64,000 bases of DNA from Drosophila persimilis. Taxonomy: Eukaryota; Arthropoda; Insecta; Diptera; Drosophilidae. Within the stretch, counting starts at the first letter, position 1; each line of letters starts with the position of its first letter. The stretch covers positions 15,190,001 through 15,254,000 of the forward strand of contig NW_020825288.1 in NCBI RefSeq assembly GCF_003286085.1. The letters run 5' to 3'. The translations under genes were made by a program, and so were the position numbers. Shown here one piece after another: positions 13,378 through 26,457 of this stretch. Below the pieces are notes generated by a model. The model was given only the letters and a program-made list of their open reading frames with translations, searched no databases and had not been told where the DNA came from.

Positions 13378-14048
13378 AAGAGAGACCTTTCCGGAGCTCG
13401 TTTGGCCCACAACTGGCCAGAGCTGCGCTCCGGTCCAAGCTAAATAACCTCGAGCGGGGCGACATTCGCGGGAAATAGTTTCGGATTCCGCAGCTGTGGC
13501 TCCACTAATTCCACTGAAATCTGCGGCCCTCGGCAAGAATTTTCCGCTGAGCTCTGCCCTCAATGCGCCGAGATGACCTTTTTACGCTTCGAGACCGTAA
13601 CCAAAACCGAAACCCGAACCCAAACCCAAACCATAGACCAAACCAAAAAACCAAACACGTCGCTGAAGTGGGCCGCCAAATGAAAGAACAATTTTTATTA
13701 ATGGGTTCTATTCGGTGACCTAATAAGGTTACGGTTATATTCGCCAGACCTTCCTAATCGTCCTCGATCACGGTCAAAATATATACAAAGGTGATGGGAG
13801 TAAGCGGCTGACCTTAGGAATACCTGTTTCAAATAGGTGTTTTCTTGCTTAAAAATGGTTAAAAAATTCAGGGTCAGACTTCTTTGAAGTTGAAGGATAG
13901 TACTTCTTTGCAAATTTAAATGTTTCTACTATCGGAAAGGCCTTTCTCTGTGGATTGCAAAATCAATTAAGTCTAGGAAGTTCTAGATTACATCGTTTAA
14001 TAATGGATTATATATGTGGAACCATTATACTTTGGGTTTCACTGCATT
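13378..14048. other. Intergenic region between the heparanase-like gene and the Vha100 relic
   Basis: No gene. The first 250 bases probably hold the promoter of the heparanase-like gene, including a run of CCAAAC/ACCCGAACC repeats at about 13595-13660. The rest is AT-rich. Confidence 0.4.
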
Positions 14049-15410
14049 TTAGTCATCCTCCTCCGGTTTCAACAGATATTTGGAGCTAAAAGGCGTGTAT
14101 GGGTTTCCGGATCCCGTGAAGAACTCCACCCAGTGAAGATCAAGGGTGTGCAAGAAGGCGGACAGGCCCTCCATCACGACCATTATAGAAATAGTGAAGA
14201 ACGCCCAAATGGCGAAGACTAGGAAGATCGCAATGGAGCCTACATAGCCTAATGGAAACGACAGTATTTTCATCAGCACCATTTCCCACAGCACCAGTGA
14301 GAGTTCTGGAAGGGATTCGAAGATAAAGACGAAATCCTTGCTTGAAATATGAATGAGAATGGGTTAACTTACGAGAATGAGCCAAGGACAGGGCCCAGAG
14401 ACGGAGATAGGAAGCCGTGTGAGAGACGGTACTCAGGATGTACTCGATGGTGTGAATAGCCTGGTGTATCCAGATCTCGCTCATGGGCTCGTCATCCTCC
14501 TCGCTATGGTCGACCGACACCTGGGACTCGGCCACCTCAGGCTAAAGAAGAGCACCATTAGAGCTAAGAATATCCTCCAGTCTAGAGCTAATTGAACAGA
14601 CCTTGTTCCGGCGTTTATACTTGATATAGAGTGGCTTACCGACCAGGATCCAGGGTATGCAGATCAGGGCCAGCGCGAGGAAAGTCGTCTCCAGCTCCCT
14701 CTGAACGGAGAACATGCTAACCTCGCAACCCGGCTACCTTCTTGAACATCACCATGTCGATGAACATAATCAGAACGGAGGGGGCACAGCCTGGAGTGTT
14801 GGCCAGGATATCGCTGGTGGCACTGTACTTGACCCACTTTTAGAAGATCATGAAGCACATGTAGCCGAACATCAGGAAGAGCACCTGCGGCACGAACTGC
14901 AGTAAAATGTCGGAGTAGTTCTTGAAGTGCACAAAGTTATGCCAAAGGTCATATGCAGCACTGCGAAGATAATCGACAACTTCATCTTGTACGTATTGAA
15001 GAAGATGATCATATTGGCTGCCGACTGCCACACGGGACCGATTCCCATGGCAAATCCTCGATCAGATCGATTGCCTTGTGCCCGTCTTTTTCTAGCTCGA
15101 CGGTCACATAACGGATCTTCCGCTCCAGCTCATCGCAGCGACGCACCTCCGCGATGAACTTTTTCTGCTGGACGGGGACGCTTCCATTGATCTAGAGGAA
15201 GATCAGAGATCAGATCACTGAGGTCACATCCACGTCACATCCCTGCCCTGCACTCACGTCTCGAAATCGGACGCATCCCACCTCGCCCAACACGGAAATT
15301 ATGTCGTAGGCTGCCTCCGGCTGCAAAAAAATCTGCACCAGGCACATCTTCTCGCTGCGGAAGATGCTGTCGGTCTCCTGGGAGCCGAAACTCCACCATT
15401 CTGGCATTTT
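14049..15410 (-). pseudogene. Pseudogene of V-ATPase subunit a (Vha100 family)
   Basis: The segments follow the exon order of the intact gene at 52953-55669. The first exon begins [19 protein letters not shown] (15407). A second exon, [20 protein letters not shown], starts near 15195. The sequence then jumps from about residue 100 to about residue 560 of the family (MGIGPVWQSAANMIIF, near 15045), so most of the N-terminal cytosolic domain and the first membrane helices are missing. Further on the frame shifts, and TAA replaces the Tyr codon of the FMIFYKWV segment (near 14838). The C-terminal exons are well kept: [19 protein letters not shown], then [13 protein letters not shown] with donor GTAAGT, then [18 protein letters not shown]. 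Introns remain at the family positions, so this is a DNA-level duplicate and not a retrocopy. The N-terminus is closest to the gene at 53 kb, not to adjacent Vha100-2. Confidence 0.88.
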
Positions 15411-17047
15411 TACAAATTATTAATATCCTTTTTGTGAGAGATCGCCACCGAAAAACTGTTTGACCTGGTCAAGTGACGGCGACGAGGAAGGTTCTTGGGC
15501 ACGGGTAGAAAAAGGTTTTCAACTTTGCAGGTTTATCATCATTAAAAAGCAATTGCTTGATAGTTAAAAGACCGTTTCAATAGGTATTCAGGTATTCAGA
15601 TAACGCTTACGGAAGGAGAGATCTTACACATCAATGAATTTACATCATCAATATTGTTACGTATTTTCCTGATTGGGAATATAAACATAAAGAGTATTTA
15701 TTATCTACTATATAATCCACTATATTGGATTAGCCCATTCGTTGCAATATCTATGCCCAAGAAAGTATTTCCTTCCCGAACTAAATATTCCACATTCATT
15801 TATTAGTGATATGTGTGATGATTGCAAGGTAGGCGTATACCCTTTCTTGAGATCTCAGGCCTTCTTCCGTCCCGAAGGATCGCTGTGCATCGTCGATGAA
15901 AGAGATTAAAGATATAACACCATAAGCGATGTGCCGAATACACAGACTAATCTATATTTAAATAAGCGATTAACATTTTAAGATCTTGTTAACACAGCCG
16001 AACAAATTATAACTTCAATTGTGATCTACATCCTTGATCTGATTCAGTTTATGCCATCTAATATTATACAATTATTTGTTGTAATTTGTATTTACATCGG
16101 CAGGCTGACATAATCCAGTATTTTCCATTATCGAGGTTTCAATAGCTTGATTGATAATTAAAGCGTTAGATAACATACATATATGTATAATCAATCAATT
16201 AATGTCATGAAATTCTTATCAAAGAATGCAATATTGAATACATGTATATATAATATATGAATGTAATCATTACCATTGATAGTTTGTAAGCGTTTCGTTG
16301 ATGACACCTCACAGTAATGATATACATATCATATGCTATGCTATACACAGGCCCGGCTTTAAGGCCCTGGGCGCCAAAAGTCCAGACTTCCAATATCAAA
16401 GCGCCTCGTCTCATTGATGTCCTCGGCATCATAACAAATAAAACCGGCCCTGGCTATATAAATTGATAAAGATTGATTATGATAATGGTGGTCATTGGCC
16501 ACAACCCCACCAGATAACTACAAAAAGTTATAATTAATCATTGCAATCGATATTGGCATACATTAAAATAGGGCCTAGGACTATAGACTTTTATAAAGTC
16601 TTAATTTGAGCATTATTTATAAATGATTCATAACCATATAGAACATACCTCACACACACTCACGATGATGAGGTGTACCTGGTCCCGGAATGACTTAATT
16701 GAAGAATAAATAAACTATTGCTGTTCTCTTCGTTGCTTTATATTTATTAGAATTATTATTTATAACAATGAATATCAAATTATTGCTTTTGAAACTGTTC
16801 CTTTGAGAATACTAGGCACAACTCAGGTGAATACTTGGACCCCGGATGGAATACAAAGCGGAGAATTGGGTACTAGAACGGAGGGAGGGGCACAAAAAAC
16901 ATGGGATGTGGGAAGAGCACCACAATACTGACAATGTCCGAAAAAAAACAAAACAAAAACATTCAACAAAACAAATTAAATAAATTTGAAAAACAAAGCT
17001 CGGCTAGTTAATTATTCATGCAGTGGCTTGAACACTTTCTGGTCAGT
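15411..17047. other. AT-rich intergenic region
   Basis: No coding sequence. It contains a small hAT-like MITE (16340-16460, listed separately) and AATAAA-type signals on the reverse strand near 16743-16748 that could end the Vha100-2 transcript. Confidence 0.45.
16340..16460. mobile_element. Short hAT-like MITE (about 105 bp)
   Basis: An imperfect terminal inverted repeat, CAGGCCCGGCTTT at 16348 against CAGGGCCGGTTT read inward from 16452, brackets about 105 bases. The flanks GCTATACA (16340-16347) and GCTATATA (16453-16460) match at seven of eight positions, as expected for the 8-bp target duplication of hAT elements. There is no transposase. Confidence 0.6.
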
Positions 17048-19821
17048 TTATTCCTCCTCCTCGCCATCCAGGATGGCCTTGAAGCTGAATGGCTGGAAGG
17101 CGTAGCCCAGACCCTCGTAGAACTTGCTCATGAATTCCACCCAGTGAAGACGCAGGGTGTGCAGGAAAGCGGACAGACCCTCCATCAGGACGAGAATGGC
17201 CAGGGTGAACAGGCACCAGGCGCCGAAAATGATGTACAGTCCAATGATGCCGCCAACGCCGGACATCTTAAGGCCCAGCGACAACACCATGTTCCACAGC
17301 ACTTCGGAGAGCTCTGTAAAATGGTTGGTTATTAGCATTAGATGGCTGTAATAGTATGAAGGTTCTTATAACACTCACGAGCATGAGCCAGGGACAGAGC
17401 CCACAGACGGAGATAGGAGGCCGTGTGCGAGATGGTACTGAGCACATATTCGATGGTGTGGATGGCCTGGTGGATGTAGATCTCGCTCATGGGCTCATCG
17501 TCGTGGCTGTTGCCGCCGCCGCCACTCTCCTCGTTGCCGGAGAAGCCCGTTGGAAGGGGAGTCTCGCCTTCGGCCACCTCCATGTTGCCAGTCAACTGGC
17601 CATTGTGTTTGGACTAAATAAAAGCAGAGAACAAACAGTAAGTAATCACATTAGTGAAAGATATATGAGTGTGCACTCACGTGGGCATTGCTCTTGCGAG
17701 TGAATTTGATGTAGAGCGGCTTGCCCAGCAGCATCCAAGGGATGCAAATGAGGCCCATGATGACGAAGGTCTTCTGCACATCAGGCTGAGACTCGAACAT
17801 AAACTCCTTGCAGCCCTTCGGAGGCGGCGTGTTCTTGAACAGCATCATGTTGATGAACATGATCAGCACTGAGGGGGCGCATCCGGGAGTATGGGGCTGG
17901 AAGTCTGTGTGGGAGTCGTAGGTGACCCACTTGAAGAACCTAAACAGGTTGAAATAACAATTATGTTTTAGCGGATGCTGTGGGTGGGTTTTTTTAACGT
18001 ATAACTCACATCATGAACACCATGTAACCGAAGAGGAGCAGAAGGAAAAGGATCTGAGGCACGAACTCCAGGAAGATTGAGGCGTACCGCTTGAAGTGCG
18101 TGAAGTTCACAACGGACATGCTTACGCCAAACACCATGTGGAGTACACCGAAGATGATCGACAGCTTCATCTTGAAGCTGTTGAGGAAGATGATCTTGTT
18201 GTCCGCCAGCTGCCAGATGGGATCCAGGCCAAAGGGATAGACACCGACAGCGGAGCTGTTGGGCGGCAGCTGCAGGCTCGGATTGGTCAGAACCGTGGTT
18301 CTGTTGTAGTTGTTTACCCATCGCGAACCGAACAGATTCATCGACTTGGAGAACACGTCGTTGTATACGATGCCCGTGTAGACGGCAAACAGACCCATGA
18401 GCAGGATGATGTAGCGACCGCCGAAGAAGATGTTCCAGATCTCGCCGCCGTTGCGGATGCGGGCAAGCTTGCGCTCGCAGAGCACCATCCAGGCGCCGAA
18501 GAGAACCAGGATCAGGCCGTGGCCCAGATCGCCGAACATCACGGCGAACAGGAAGGGGAATGTAATGCACGTGTACAGGGCCGGGTTGCACTCGCGGTAC
18601 GAGGCCACTCCGTAGGCGTCGATCAGGTTCTGGAAACCGCGCGTGAACTTGTTGGTGCGGTTGAAGGTCGGCGGCTGCTCGTTGGTGTCGATCACGTTGA
18701 GGAACGAGGGAATGGTGCTGCCCACGGCCGCAGAGCCGTCAGAGAGCGCCTTCTGCACGACGGGCAGATCCTTGGTGGGCACCCAGCACTCGCCGATGAG
18801 GCACTTCTTGGTGACATCCATGTTGAACAAGTTCAGAGTGTGGTAGATGGCCTTCATCTTCTTGACCATGATCGACCACGAGGGCAGATTCTTGGACACT
18901 GTGGCCAGGACACGGCTGCGGTGATCCTCGGTCTGGCTAAGCACCAGCTTCAGATCCTCCAGGCGCGTGCGCACATTCTTCACCATCTCCTCACGCTCGT
19001 TGTGCGAGCTGGGACAGGGATAGAGCGAGGCGTGGAACCCAGTGCACACCTTCTTGATGCGGTTCTTCAGCTGCTCGCCCTGGAAGAAGGCCACGAAGAC
19101 CGTCTTGTAGATGGGATGACCGGTGGCCGGATCGTTGAGAGGCTCATCCAGGTCGGAGCGCTTCAAGAACACATTGCCGCGCGAGATGCGCCACAGCATG
19201 CGCTCGAATCCAAACACACGCTCCCGGTTGATGACACCGGCCACAAAGCCGAGGCGTCCACGATGCTGGGCCGTTGCCTCGTCACCACCGGCACCGCGGT
19301 TGCTGGAGTCCAGGTTGAGCACCTCCTGGTCGGAGAAAAAGCCCTGGGTGTTCTCGAGGACCTTGCGCAGCTCGGTCAGCTCCAGATAGTTGGACTTCAT
19401 GTTAACCTCGTTCTGGGCCAGCTCGATCATCTCCGACTCGGTCTTCTCCAGATGCGCCTCCAGGTCGATGATCTCACGTGGGTTGGGCGCCCGCGGGATG
19501 TCGTCCTGGATGTCGGGCAGCACGATGCCGTCCTTCTTGATCTCCGTCTCGATGTAGCGGATCTTGCGCTCCAGCTCATCGCAGCGCCTCACCTCAGTCA
19601 CAAACTTGCGCTGGAAGGCGTTCACATTGATGTTCAGCTGTGGAGCAGGAAGCAGCAGGAATTAGTCAGGGGTCTGGCAAGGCATTGAGCTAGTCTGAAC
19701 TTACGTCGCGGAACTGCACACAGCCGGTTTCTCCCAGCTCAGAGACGGAGGTGTACGCGGCCTCTGGTTGTATAAACATCTGGCAAAGTGCCATTTCCTC
19801 ACTACGGAACATGTCCCCCAT
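17048..19821 (-). CDS. Vha100-2: V-type proton ATPase 100-kDa subunit a
   Basis: Five exons, 19821-19705, 19637-18010, 17939-17681, 17613-17379 and 17313-17048, join in phase to give 834 residues. Subunit a is the membrane stator and proton half-channel of the V0 sector. The start [20 protein letters not shown] is the conserved family N-terminus. A cytosolic domain of about 390 residues follows, then about eight membrane helices from [17 protein letters not shown] onward. [20 protein letters not shown] contains the essential membrane Arg of the proton path. The end, [13 protein letters not shown]...GEEEE, is typical. A glycine- and acid-rich linker (about residues 690-720) is longer than in the paralogue at 53 kb. 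The assignment to Vha100-2 rests on the family and the 91A-like neighbourhood. No defects. Confidence 0.93.
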
Positions 19822-22800
19822 CTTGGCGACTTCTTACGTTCCCTGCAGAGAGCGGGAGATTGGAGAGGAGAGGCGAGAGATTAGTAAAGCATTCCGTAGA
19901 CATGCAATTAAAATAAAGCATACGAATAAGAGAATCGAAGACGTCGTCGCCTGCTCTAGTGACGGGCTGATTCTTTGTCTGCCCCATTTCGGAGGGGCAT
20001 ACAATAGGCAGCTGGCCATACAAAATGTAGATGCGGATGGGAATTGGACTGGTACATATGTTTATGAACAAATTTTGTTGATTTGCTCTGCCGAAGATTC
20101 TATTTATTTGTCTTTCCTTTCGTTTCCTTTGTTTTATGGAAAGGCAATTACTCTATTTTCAGCTCCAGCTGGCTGCCGGCGCTCTGACTTTGCCGAATGT
20201 CATGCGGGAGACCTGAGAATCGAACAAGCTCTAAGCATTTCGTTTGCAAATCTGTTTTCCTTAAGCCCTGACGGAATCACAAATTGCGACGTCGAGTCAC
20301 GTTCTAAAGCAATTATAGCCCAAAAACCACGTAACTCACAATACCATAGGCAGTACGAAAATGTACCAGACTTTCGGTCATACGAGTAGTTTGAAGGACA
20401 GGTGGTACACAGCCCAAAAAAGTTGTGAGGTGTTAAGATATCAATAGTTCCTATGGTAGTTGTAAGATATTTTGTTCATATCGGCAGCTCTTTGCAAATT
20501 TGAAATATGTACTAGTTGAGATACAAAGCCCCTCTTTTCGAAAAGCATTGCTCTGGAAATGAGGGACCAACGTTTAACCAAAATACTTGCTACAATTCAG
20601 ATTGAAACCCGTAGAATGGTCACCAAAAACCATATGGATAAGGATATAATATTGAATTTATATTTCATCTCATATAAATTACACATATGTACATATTTAT
20701 AAGTACACGAATTCACGTTCCAGATCGTTGAAACGACTAATTTATGAGCAATAATTTAGATTATGGGACTTGCTTCTAAAATTCTTTGTTTATTGATGCC
20801 TAGCCTCGCAGACCGAACACATATGTTCCTGTAGCTAATTTAGAAGTAAATTCTCATATTGTTTCCTTGAATCCAAGCGGTCAGAACTTATTATCTACTC
20901 CGATCTTGACCCTAAAATTTCATATATTCATTCACATGTGTATGAAGCTCTACAAGGTCAAATTGGTATATTGCATCGTATATTTCGTAGCAATCTGCTG
21001 CTTCAGTTATTTGAAGAGCCGATGCAATATTGTTTACAGCCCAAGAAAACAATTCTTATCGCTTTGATGGCTCCAAATGCAGTACCCGCCCCAGCCCACC
21101 CATAAACCCACTTGCGGCACGTAAAACCCACTGAAAATATGCGGGAGATCTGAACATGTTGCCCAAATTACTGATAATTACAATAGTCGTTTAATCAAGA
21201 GCTGCCAGACCATATGTAAACACTACAGTTGAGTAGAGTCCTCCCAAAATCGGTGGAACTCGGATAATGCAAGTAATTAATGTTTCTGATTTGATTAGGT
21301 CGAAACAACAATGACGCCCTGGGCGTTGGGCAGGGGTCGGGTCCCGGTCCCGGTCCCAGTCCTGGTCCCGAGCAGGGCGACAGCTTTTGGACAGAGTGTA
21401 CACACAGACATCAAGGTTTTCTGTGACATCATCGGTCCAAGCAGTCAACGACACGGAGACGTCAAAGTCGACGCTGACGCCGCACATTATCGAGCATTAA
21501 TGGGCCCCGGACCCAGGATAGAATTAGCTTTTGCTTTTTGCGGTAGATAAAACGTACGATGATGTACTACTATGTATAGAGAAACGGTGCTCGAATAATT
21601 TGTAAATTTGCCATGGACATAATGGGCAGCAGCACCCTAGAATGGGCGATGACTCCTTGGCCAGTCGCCAGAAAAAGAATGTGTAAAGCTGGCCCACAGA
21701 GGAGGGGCTGCATTGGAACCAAAACCAGCCAAAACTAGCACGAGAACCAGCTCGGTGGTTTCCATCGATCAATCACGTGGCAGACTTCTGAGGCAGCCGG
21801 CAGTCAGACAGTAGCCGGTTCATATTTCCGCGCGAACTGTGGATATCAAGTGCTCCACACAATCCACCCAATCCACCCAATCCACACAATCCACTCGCTG
21901 CTACTGTTGCCCCTCTCTCCTGTTGCTGCTGATGCTTGCTGCTTTGGACAGTGCCATGCCGGCACATGTATCTTGAGAACGGTTTATCAGCCAAACACTT
22001 GAAACTCAGCCGCAGTATACAGTCATACATAGACCAATGATAATTGCTTGTTTGATAGCTCTTTTAAGCTTTTCGTACTGTCCAAGGCGAAACTCATTGT
22101 CGCCCACTTGCTAAAAATAGCAATGATATGAATATTCCATTTCTAACAGCTCTAGTTAATTATTTATAATGCACATACGAATATGGGCTATTGATGTTCA
22201 TTTTTTATGGCCTTATAAATGACCGATTGGCGTGTGCCCGAACAGAAGCGGTGGGAAAATCCGTATAGACTAACAGACTAACCAATATGCCGCGGATCCC
22301 AGTTAAATTTACAATGCCCTAGGGAGCCAGCAGAAAGGCAGGGAACTTCGAGCCATTCAATTAGTTTACAACCTTCATAAATTTAATGGAACAAAAACTG
22401 GAATGTAGAATTTGGCTTTGAACCGTTGGAGATATCAGAATGAAAGATATTTGTTTTGTTTGCGAAGGATGTATAAAGATTGTGGCTTCGATTGCACAGA
22501 ATCTCTAGTAAAGTTTAATTGTATTTTTCCTGTTTTCGCAATATGTAACAACAAATCTTGAAATATTTATGTGTTCCTGGAAGAGATCGCTGGACGCCAC
22601 TATCATAGTTTGGAAGAGGCTTGCGTGGCACTCCCTTAGCTCGGACACGAACCTATACAGTGGCAACCATTGTTGTTAACTCAGCGATAATGATATCACG
22701 CTATAAGCATGACTATGAGTGTACATATGTAAGTACATACAACAAATTCCTCACTACCACACACTGTCTGATGTATGTATGTAAATAAATACATTAAATG

Positions 22801-25785
22801 AAATTATGAAAACCGCCGATGTTTTTCCTTTTCAAACCCAATTAATGAAATGTGGCATTCGCGTTCAATTGAAACTCGCCTCGCAAACGTGGTTGAATAA
22901 ATTTGATGAGCGCACTCTCGTTAATAATACAAATAATTTCCAATTGCCGAACACACGCACAGCACGGACCAAGGCGCGGGCCCAGAGCACTACGAGTAAC
23001 TGTAAACCAGTTCAACTTCAAAACAGCAATCGAATGCGACGTTGCTTTTGGCGTTAGCTTTTCGCTGGTCATTTTCGTGATGTTTGTGCGTGTGTGTTGG
23101 TGTGGGGCGGTACCCAGCAAACCAAACGCTCACAAATGATATCGCATACGAGTCAAATGCGAGACTTAACCCGACAAAACGCTCGCATTCGGACCCGCAT
23201 ATGATAGAAATATGATACTTGTGTCGTTCAGTTTGTGGCAGTGAAAGTATCATTTATGATAGCTCGCAAAGGAATCGTTTGCGAGCTCGTTTGCGAGCGT
23301 TTTGCGACACAAAACCATGTCGCTCGTACACAAGCTCGCTAGCGAGCTCGTTTGCGAGCATTTTGCGGAACTCTCGCAAAAGGCACGTTAGTTGGTTTGC
23401 TGGGTATATAAATGTAGGTGTCGAGTGCTTTTCCCTATGTTGTAGTTGTTGGTCCTGCATACACACGCAAGACGTGGGGAAGAGCGAGCCTTAATCACAC
23501 ACGGGCGGAAGGCAGAGCGCAGTCAACCCCCGTCACAGTGCACGCCCATGTCTGGGCTGGCACCGTTAATATCGCTACCACTAAAGTTTGTTGAGTTTTT
23601 TATTCTGTTTTGTTTGTTTCTCTCTCTCTATTTCTCGCTCTTTGTGTTTCTATCGGAGCTCTCTTGCTCTTGAAACGTTTTGGGCTACGTTCTATTTGTT
23701 GTTAATTCGAATTACTTCAACTTTTATTGAACAATATTGCTGTGCCCGATTTTATGACAATTTTTTCCCCATTTTCCACTACGCTTTGTCATTCCCGTGG
23801 TGTTGCGGCAATTAACAGGCGATCGTACAAGGCAGACAGCCAGGCCACCCCCAGACCCCAGAACAGGCCTGGCACACACTCATCTCATCGTTTATTAACG
23901 ACAATTGCCGATACAGCAATTGACTTTCCTCAAAGTGCTTCAGCCCCAGCTCCAGAGCCCTCTGGCCAGTGACGGGCCTTTGCGAATGATAAGCAAAGGG
24001 TGAATTGGCAAAGGCTTTGGAACCCCCCCATTCAGCACGATTCCGAGTGCAGTGCTCCGCCCTTTCGCTGATAAGCACGCTGAAGTTACGCAATTGGAGA
24101 TCTGCGACTCGAGTGCCTTAATTCCCCAGACGCCGTATACTAAATGCTTGAAAATCTAGGCTTTCTAGATTTCTCGACCAGTTCAGATTTTCCCCATTCA
24201 TAAACAGCTGCATGGACGGGGGCTAATCAGCCAGTTTGATTGATTGATCGGAGTGCTTGTGGAAACGAGATCATAAATCATAATTAAAAGGAATTTATGG
24301 ATCGGAATTATTGAGTTTGAGTACTACTTGAGTGCTGTTTAAGTTCAAGGAAGTTTTACGTTCTGTGGAAGATTTTCCACTGAACACTGCAGAACGACAG
24401 CAGATCACATGATACGCGATTGCATAAAACTCAAAACTCGACTCTCCGTAACGCCTCTGTAGCGGCGAGCATGACCCACCCATACACACACACACACACT
24501 CACACACGCGCAAAATAACACTCACACTCGTGCAGCGGCCCTGACGTCTGTGCGTAACGGAGAGATACTCGCGGCCAGAGACAGAGACAGAGACAAAGCT
24601 ACGGTAGCAGGTATCTCTGGCTCTGGGCAGGTGGGAGCGGCGCAGCGTTTACACAATGGGTCCCATGACAGGCGCTCCCACTCCCGCCTAACAGCAGTTA
24701 CTAGTATATCACGTGCCGGGGACCTTGCAGTGGAGAAAATGCAGTCAATTTCCATGAAAACTGCCCGATTTCTGCGGGCACGTGCTTCGGCTTGGCTTTG
24801 ACTCTGTTCTTCGTTTTTTACCCCCAACGAGACACACACACAGACGGAAGCACTCTCCCTGCAGTAGCACTTTCTTTCCAAGTCAAGATCACCTTGAACT
24901 CGATCGCAAATAATATTGGCCTGTCTGGCACTACATTGTTCGAATTGTGTTTGTGCTTTCTGGTTTTTGATTCGCTTACCTTCACAGCTCCGAAAATTGT
25001 TTTAATGCCAAAGACACCAGAGTCCCCAGAGTATGTGAGATAAATTTAGAACTTGTTTTTGCCCGTTGCGCCTGAGTATGTTGCCGATCACACGAGTCCC
25101 AAACCACGTCTGGTGTCTGCTGCTGGCTATATATGCACAACAACCGATCGCTGTACTCACAACGCCACAAATAATCGTCTAGGGTGATCTACACTATAAA
25201 TAAGTTACGATAGTTGATACGATAGGTATGAAATATATTAGAAAACTCTATCGATCGGAACTGAAACGCAACCATAACTTTTGCCGCCATGGAGAGTATA
25301 TTACTTGATTTTAATGTTCAGTTTAATATTATTAGCTGGATAGAACATTTAGTCATGCCCTCCTAATTTTATACGATTGATGAAACAATTTTTTACTTAA
25401 AATACTTGCTTTTAAATTTGGCATTCGGAGAAGCAAGTAAAGCGAGATATAGCGCGGGCACGGCACTCTCTGTTTGTCTAGCTCTCTCTCACGTAGCGGG
25501 CTCTCTTTCCCTCGCATGCTCACTATGTATGATCAGCGTTGTCTGTTATCAGAAATCGGAATACAAAAGTCAGAATGCTCGAAAGTTACATACATACTTA
25601 CATGTACATAAGTACGTCCGCGTAGTGTAGACATTATCAATTTAAATTAATAACGCTTCAAGAACTAATTCCCGTGTCTAGATAAGAGCGTTTGATATTG
25701 ATAGTTCTTTGTTTTGGTTTTGTCAGCCTTATAAATCGCCCCCATTACGCGCCTTGGCAACCAACTTATGAACATATGTGTGTAT
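19822..25785. other. Large non-coding region upstream of Vha100-2
   Basis: No protein gene in nearly 6 kb. Reverse-strand donor-like sites, for example GTAAGCG after CTGTGAAG near 24980, could belong to untranslated first exons of Vha100-2, which would make this its promoter and first-intron region. There are tandem repeats near 21330-21370 (GGTCCC units) and 21850-21900 (CAATCCAC units), and a CA-rich tract near 24483-24505. A MITE lies at 23111-23406. The stretch at 25300-25400 resembles part of the dispersed repeat found at 33.7 and 44.5 kb. Confidence 0.45.
23111..23406. mobile_element. MITE with 14-bp TIRs and internal palindromes
   Basis: ACCCAGCAAACCAA (23112-23125) is repeated exactly, inverted, at 23392-23405, with T before and A after, consistent with a TA target duplication and CCCAGCAAACCAA ends. 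The 296-bp interior has no transposase. It contains GCGAGCTCGTTTGCGAGC twice in close variants (near 23280 and 23341) plus further CGCTCG/TCGCAAA units, so it can fold extensively. Confidence 0.7.
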
Positions 25786-26340
25786 GTACAGTGGGCTGCA
25801 AAAGTGAGTACATACTCACAATCACTGACTTTAGCCTCCCATAACAGGCAAACGAATAAAGCCAAACAAACCAAATTTGTTCCCCATATAAATACTTGTA
25901 TTCTTAAAAAATAAACAATAATTACAAGAACGAGTAAAAATTTTTCAAAGAATGAAAAGTAAAAAACCAAAAGAACTCGCATGTACTCGGTTTTGCACTT
26001 TTTCATAAAAATTAAAGTAAATCATAATATTAACATTTTGCGCATAGACCCATATTAGATATTACTTTTTTAATACGGCTTGGAATGTTCTCTATCAAAT
26101 TCCCAAAAATATCTTTTGAAATTGGATTGCACTCCGCATCTATACATCCCCAGAGATCGCCTTGGTTAGATGGCGCTGATTCGTAGTGCTCAAGCCGTCG
26201 TTTCACGATTGACCGTAGGCTTTGAATCGGATTAAGGTCGGTTCTTTGAGATAACCACTCCAGCAATTTAAAATTTTGATTAACCAGTCATTCTCGAACA
26301 TTTTTCGCAATTTGCTTCGGATTCCTGTCTTGTAAACAAG
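25786..26340 (-). mobile_element. Decayed Tc1-like transposon, 3' half
   Basis: On the reverse strand, 26330-26033 encodes the C-terminal end of a Tc1/mariner transposase. It runs through a KNVREWL region, WLSQRTDLNPIQSLRSIVK and the closing helix. In active members the motif reads SPDLNPIE, and its Glu is the third catalytic residue. Here it is Gln, so the copy is dead even apart from the missing 5' half. TACAGTGGGCTGCAAAAGTG at 25786-25805 looks like the terminal repeat. Confidence 0.75.
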
Positions 26341-26457
26341 TTAGTTAAATTCAGGATAAATACATTTCTCCGGAAAATTAAGAAGTTAGGCTTGTAGAAG
26401 TTGTAAATAGTCCTCTCTGAACTGAATAACATAAATTTTTTGTAGAGGACCAACGTG

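Noticed and set aside
14049..15410. Functional V-ATPase subunit a gene
   Set aside because: More than half the protein is missing, with a frame change and a TAA inside the remaining part.
18096..19688. 530-codon open frame on the + strand
   Set aside because: Exactly antisense to the main Vha100-2 exon. The frame is open because of codon bias and shows no domain.
23219..23494. Spaced GAGCTCGTTTGCGAGC copies considered as a CRISPR-like array
   Set aside because: Spacing is irregular and the units lie inside a TIR-bounded element in a eukaryotic genome.
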